Made by a program: the position numbers and the translations under genes. Source: Enterocloster asparagiformis (GTDB lineage: Bacteria > Bacillota > Clostridia > Lachnospirales > Lachnospiraceae). From it: 64,000 nt of DNA. Location: positions 21,171 to 85,170 of the forward strand of contig JAGZSY010000021.1 of NCBI GenBank assembly GCA_018380885.1, in the 5' to 3' direction. Below the pieces are notes generated by a model. It was not told the origin of the DNA, ran no database searches, and saw nothing but the letters and a program-made list of their open reading frames with translations. This document shows, one piece after another, positions 61,366-64,000 of the stretch (the first letter of the stretch is position 1; each line of letters starts with the position of its first letter).

Positions 61366-61462
61366 TTTAGTTCCTCCATCATCAATGTTTGATTACACTG
61401 CATCATATGACCCCCAGCTTGCCAGAGTTTCTATGTTTTAAAAAAAATTTAGAAAGTTTTTC

Positions 61463-61491
61463 TTGGTACGGGCCGCCATCTGTAGTATAAT
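61463..61491 (+). promoter_or_regulatory. Promoter of the AlaX-like gene
   Basis: TTGGTA (61463-61468), 17 bp, TATAAT (61486-61491). Confidence 0.7.
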
Positions 61492-61542
61492 AGGAGCATT
61501 TAGCAGGATCTTTCTAATTATATATAAAAAGGAGCAGCAACT

Positions 61543-62730
61543 ATGGACAAGTCACGCCTGTATTATCAACTGCCATATGTCAAGTCGTTTATGTGCACGG
61601 TGGAGGAGTGCCGCCCCGGAACGGACGGCACCTGGCTGGTCGCCTTAAACCAGACCGGCTTTTACCCGGAGGGGGGCGGACAGCCCTCGGATACCGGAAC
61701 TCTGGATGGTATACCGGTCAGATATGTCTTTGAGAAGGACGGGCGGGTATGGCATCAGGTGGAGGCCCCCATGGAGCCGGGGCGCCTGGCCGAGGGAGTC
61801 ATCGACTGGGAGCGGCGCTACGACCACATGCAGCATCACACGGGAGAGCACATTCTGTCCGGCCTGATCCACCGCTGCTACGGCTACGACAACGTGGGAT
61901 TTCATATGGGAAAGGACGAGGTGACCATCGACGTCAGCGGCCCGCTGACCATGGAACAGCTGGAGGAGCTGGAGGACGAGGCCAACCGGCTGATCTACGA
62001 CAACGTGCCGGTGGAGGAGCATTTCCCCACGCCCCGGGAGCTTGCGTCCATGGATTACCGGAGCAAGAAGGAGCTGACCGGCGATGTGCGGATTATCAAC
62101 ATTCCCGGAGGCGACACCTGCGCCTGCTGCGGGACCCATGTTACAAATACCGGGGAAGTGGGCATAATCAAAGTGACTGGCATGATCCACTACAAGGGCG
62201 GCGTGCGCGTCTCCATTCTGTGCGGCCGCAAGGCTCTGTTAGATTACCGCCGCCGCGTGAACGTGGACACCAGGATTTCCAACCTGCTGTCGGCCAAGCC
62301 CCAGTCCATCGGGGAGGCGGTGGAGAAGCTGAAGGCCGACGGCCAGGAGAAGGACGCCGTGATCGGCGGCCTGTATCAGAAATTGTTTGCCTTCAGGGCG
62401 CAGGCGTGCCCTGAGAGCGACGAACCGCTTCTCTGCTTTGAGGAAGGCCTTACGCCCGTGCGGGTGCGCCAGCTGTGCACCCTGCTCTACGAGCAGGGCA
62501 AGGGCGGCGTGGTGCTGGTGTGCTCCGGGTCGGACGAGAAACAGGAGTACGCCTACGCCCTGGGCAGCGGCCGGGCCGATATGCGGACGCTGAGCAGGGC
62601 GCTAAACGGGCTTCTGGCGGGCAGGGGAGGCGGCAGCGCGCTGATGGCCCAGGGGACCTTTCGGGCGGACGCCGGGGCGATCCGGCAGGCGTTTCTGGCG
62701 GAGGCTGAAAAGCTGTCCGTTGAAGAATAG
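61543..62730 (+). CDS. Alanyl-tRNA editing protein (AlaX, long form with DHHA1 domain)
   Basis: Trans-editing enzyme that deacylates Ser- or Gly-mischarged tRNA-Ala. The 395-residue protein resembles the editing half of AlaRS. An N-terminal beta-barrel (TGFYPEGGGQPSDTGTL) is followed by the zinc-binding pair QHHTGEHILSG and CACCGTH. The C-terminal DHHA1-like domain ends in RGGGSALMAQGTF. The length places it with AlaX-L proteins that keep the C-Ala-like part. The ribosome binding site is AAGGAG. Confidence 0.93.
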   Translation: MDKSRLYYQLPYVKSFMCTVEECRPGTDGTWLVALNQTGFYPEGGGQPSDTGTLDGIPVRYVFEKDGRVWHQVEAPMEPGRLAEGVIDWERRYDHMQHHTGEHILSGLIHRCYGYDNVGFHMGKDEVTIDVSGPLTMEQLEELEDEANRLIYDNVPVEEHFPTPRELASMDYRSKKELTGDVRIINIPGGDTCACCGTHVTNTGEVGIIKVTGMIHYKGGVRVSILCGRKALLDYRRRVNVDTRISNLLSAKPQSIGEAVEKLKADGQEKDAVIGGLYQKLFAFRAQACPESDEPLLCFEEGLTPVRVRQLCTLLYEQGKGGVVLVCSGSDEKQEYAYALGSGRADMRTLSRALNGLLAGRGGGSALMAQGTFRADAGAIRQAFLAEAEKLSVEE

Positions 62731-62750
62731 AGGAGTGCGAGAAAAAAGAT

Positions 62751-63902
62751 ATGGATTTAAATCGCGAGACAATCAACAAATTGAGATGGCTGATCGTGTT
62801 TACGGTGGTCGTGGTGGTGGCGGGAGTCAATTACCGGAAGCTCCTGGAGCTGTTGGGCAGCCTGGTACACATCGCCTCCCCCTTCATTCTGGGAGCGGCC
62901 ATTGCCTTTGTCCTCAATGTGCCCATGCGCAACATTGAGCGGCACCTGCGCTGGCAGGGGCGGATGGAGAAGCTGAAGCGGCCGTTTGCCATGGCGGCGG
63001 CCATCCTGGCGGTGGCAGGCGTTTTGTTTCTGGTGACCTTTGTGGTGGCGCCGGAGATGTTCAACACCTTCAGCAGCCTGCAGAGAAGCGTGCCCGCTTT
63101 CTTCGCCGGGGTGAAGGACGAGGCGGAGCAGCTGTTTGCCAGCAATCCCCAGATTCTGGAATATCTGGGCAGCGTCCAGGTGGACTGGGACCAGATTCTG
63201 AAAAATATGGCTGAGTTTCTGAAAAACGGCGCCGGCTCCATGCTGAGCACAACCATGTCCGCGGCCGTTTCCATAGTGAACGGGGTGTCCGCCTTTGCCA
63301 TCGGCTTTATTTTCGCCATTTACATCCTTTTTCAGAAGGAGGTACTGGGCAGACAGCTCTGTTCCCTGATGAGCGCTTTTCTGCCGGAGCCGGCGGTTCA
63401 GCGGACGCTGTACATCGCCGCGCTGGCGGAGCGGACGTTCTCCAGCTTTCTCACCGGCCAGTGTGTGGAGGCGGTTATCCTGGGCGTCATGTTCTTTGTC
63501 ACACTGTCCGTTTTACGGCTGCCCTACGCGCTGCTGATCGGCGTGCTCATCGCCTTCACGGCGCTGATCCCTATTTTCGGGGCATTCGTGGGCCTGGGTA
63601 TAGGAGCGTTCCTGATGCTCATGGTCAACCCCATGGACGCGCTGATTTTTACCGTGGCCTTTTTCGTGCTCCAGCAGATCGAGGGGAACCTGATCTATCC
63701 CCACGTGGTGGGCGGCTCCGTGGGTCTGCCCTCCATCTGGGTGCTGGTGGCCGTTACCGTGGGCGGCAGCATGATGGGAGTGGTGGGGATGCTGCTGTTC
63801 ATCCCGCTGTGCTCCGTGCTCTACGCCCTGCTGCGGGAGGCGGTGCACGGCCGCCTGGAGAAAAAGCGCTGCCGGGAAATAAGTGGAGGCGCCGGGGAAT
63901 AA
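62751..63902 (+). CDS. AI-2E family transporter
   Basis: A 383-residue membrane protein of the AI-2E (TqsA/YdiK/PerM) family. Two N-terminal helices (about residues 12-30 and 36-55), a third near 75-95, a soluble helical insert (about 100-180) and a cluster of helices follow. The conserved LIGVLIAFTALIPIFGAFVGLG and FFVLQQIEGNLIYPHVVGGSVGLP lie in the latter. Members export autoinducer-2, Na+ or unknown solutes, so the name gives no certain substrate. It starts 20 nt after the AlaX-like gene and ends 2 bp before a possible IS end. Confidence 0.92.
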   Translation: MDLNRETINKLRWLIVFTVVVVVAGVNYRKLLELLGSLVHIASPFILGAAIAFVLNVPMRNIERHLRWQGRMEKLKRPFAMAAAILAVAGVLFLVTFVVAPEMFNTFSSLQRSVPAFFAGVKDEAEQLFASNPQILEYLGSVQVDWDQILKNMAEFLKNGAGSMLSTTMSAAVSIVNGVSAFAIGFIFAIYILFQKEVLGRQLCSLMSAFLPEPAVQRTLYIAALAERTFSSFLTGQCVEAVILGVMFFVTLSVLRLPYALLIGVLIAFTALIPIFGAFVGLGIGAFLMLMVNPMDALIFTVAFFVLQQIEGNLIYPHVVGGSVGLPSIWVLVAVTVGGSMMGVVGMLLFIPLCSVLYALLREAVHGRLEKKRCREISGGAGE

Positions 63903-63904
63903 AA

Positions 63905-64000
63905 GGGGCTGTTGCAAAAGTAGATAAATAATCTACTGGAGCAGCGGCTCCTTTTCTGCATCAAAAAACAGAAAAGCGGGCTCCGAAGAGTCCGCCATCC
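63905..64000. mobile_element. Possible insertion-sequence end at the window edge
   Basis: GGGGCTGTTGCAAAAG (63905-63920) resembles the terminal inverted repeats of several IS families whose ends read GGCTGTTGCAAA or GGCACTGTTGCAAA. The remaining 80 bp contain a GTAGAT/ATCTAC hairpin and could be the 3' part of a minus-strand transposase gene. The other end and any target duplication lie outside the window. Confidence 0.35.

Noticed and set aside
61136..61441. Plus-strand Pro/His/Gln-rich frames over the Cys-rich gene
   Set aside because: They are complements of Cys/Gly codons. Only the minus-strand frame has a GGAGGA ribosome binding site and a family resemblance.

Overview
The window looks like a chromosomal segment of a Gram-positive anaerobe of the class Clostridia, most probably family Lachnospiraceae. 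The support is a complete six-subunit Rnf complex, several families typical of that group (DUF6145, DUF6612, DUF4303, a cysteine/glycine-rich 'HCP'-like protein), T-box leaders, LicT/RAT antitermination, HPr kinase with P-Ser regulation, and coding DNA that is GC-rich against very AT-rich intergenic promoters. Assignment to a genus is not possible from the sequence alone. Most of the window is ordinary core genome. The accessory-looking parts are 5.8-10.3 kb, 18.6-19.9 kb, 38.1-40.9 kb and 55.4-61.4 kb.

Layout. 0.3-5.6 kb: the rnfCDGEAB operon with its promoter and terminator. 5.8-10.3 kb: small accessory genes (NTF2-like protein, L,D-transpeptidase, MocR regulator, DUF4303). 10.4-15.7 kb: sodium:solute symporter (minus strand), SleB-type hydrolase, YhcH-family protein, cyclopropane fatty acid synthase. 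15.8 kb: tRNA-Ala(GGC). 16-18 kb (minus strand): a small HTH regulator and a BASS-family transporter placed 189 nt behind a T-box whose specifier reads as ATC (Ile). 18.1-24 kb: acetyltransferase, a 30-bp tandem repeat, DUF3592, a small exported peptide, fructuronate-reductase-like enzyme, glycosidase-like lipoprotein, DUF1653. 24-34 kb: uvrC-hprK-murB-whiA-crh-like-dnaE-pfkA. 34-38 kb: DUF6145-dusB and greA-lysS. 38-40.5 kb: YwqG-like protein, a hypothetical gene and a lone SufB/SufD-type protein. 40.9-47.9 kb: two membrane proteins, cdaA-cdaR, ptsH-ptsI and a polysaccharide-polymerase-like membrane protein. 47.9-51.5 kb: licT-IIA-HPr-IICB sugar PTS operon under RAT antitermination. 51.5-55.3 kb: sdpR-sdpI and T-box(Leu)-leuS. 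55.5-59.8 kb: four exported or lipoprotein genes, two of them a recent tandem duplicate. 59.8-61.4 kb: three unknown genes on the minus strand. 61.5-63.9 kb: an AlaX-type tRNA editing protein and an AI-2E family permease, then a possible insertion-sequence end at the window edge.

The most striking pattern is a divided carbon-regulation system. HPr kinase/phosphorylase and three HPr-fold proteins lie within about 24 kb. One has His15 and Ser46 (next to ptsI). One has Asp15 and Ser46 (Crh-like, next to whiA). One has His15 and Asp46 (inside the sugar PTS operon). In these residues they look respectively like a dual-function, a purely regulatory, and a kinase-blind or phosphomimetic HPr.
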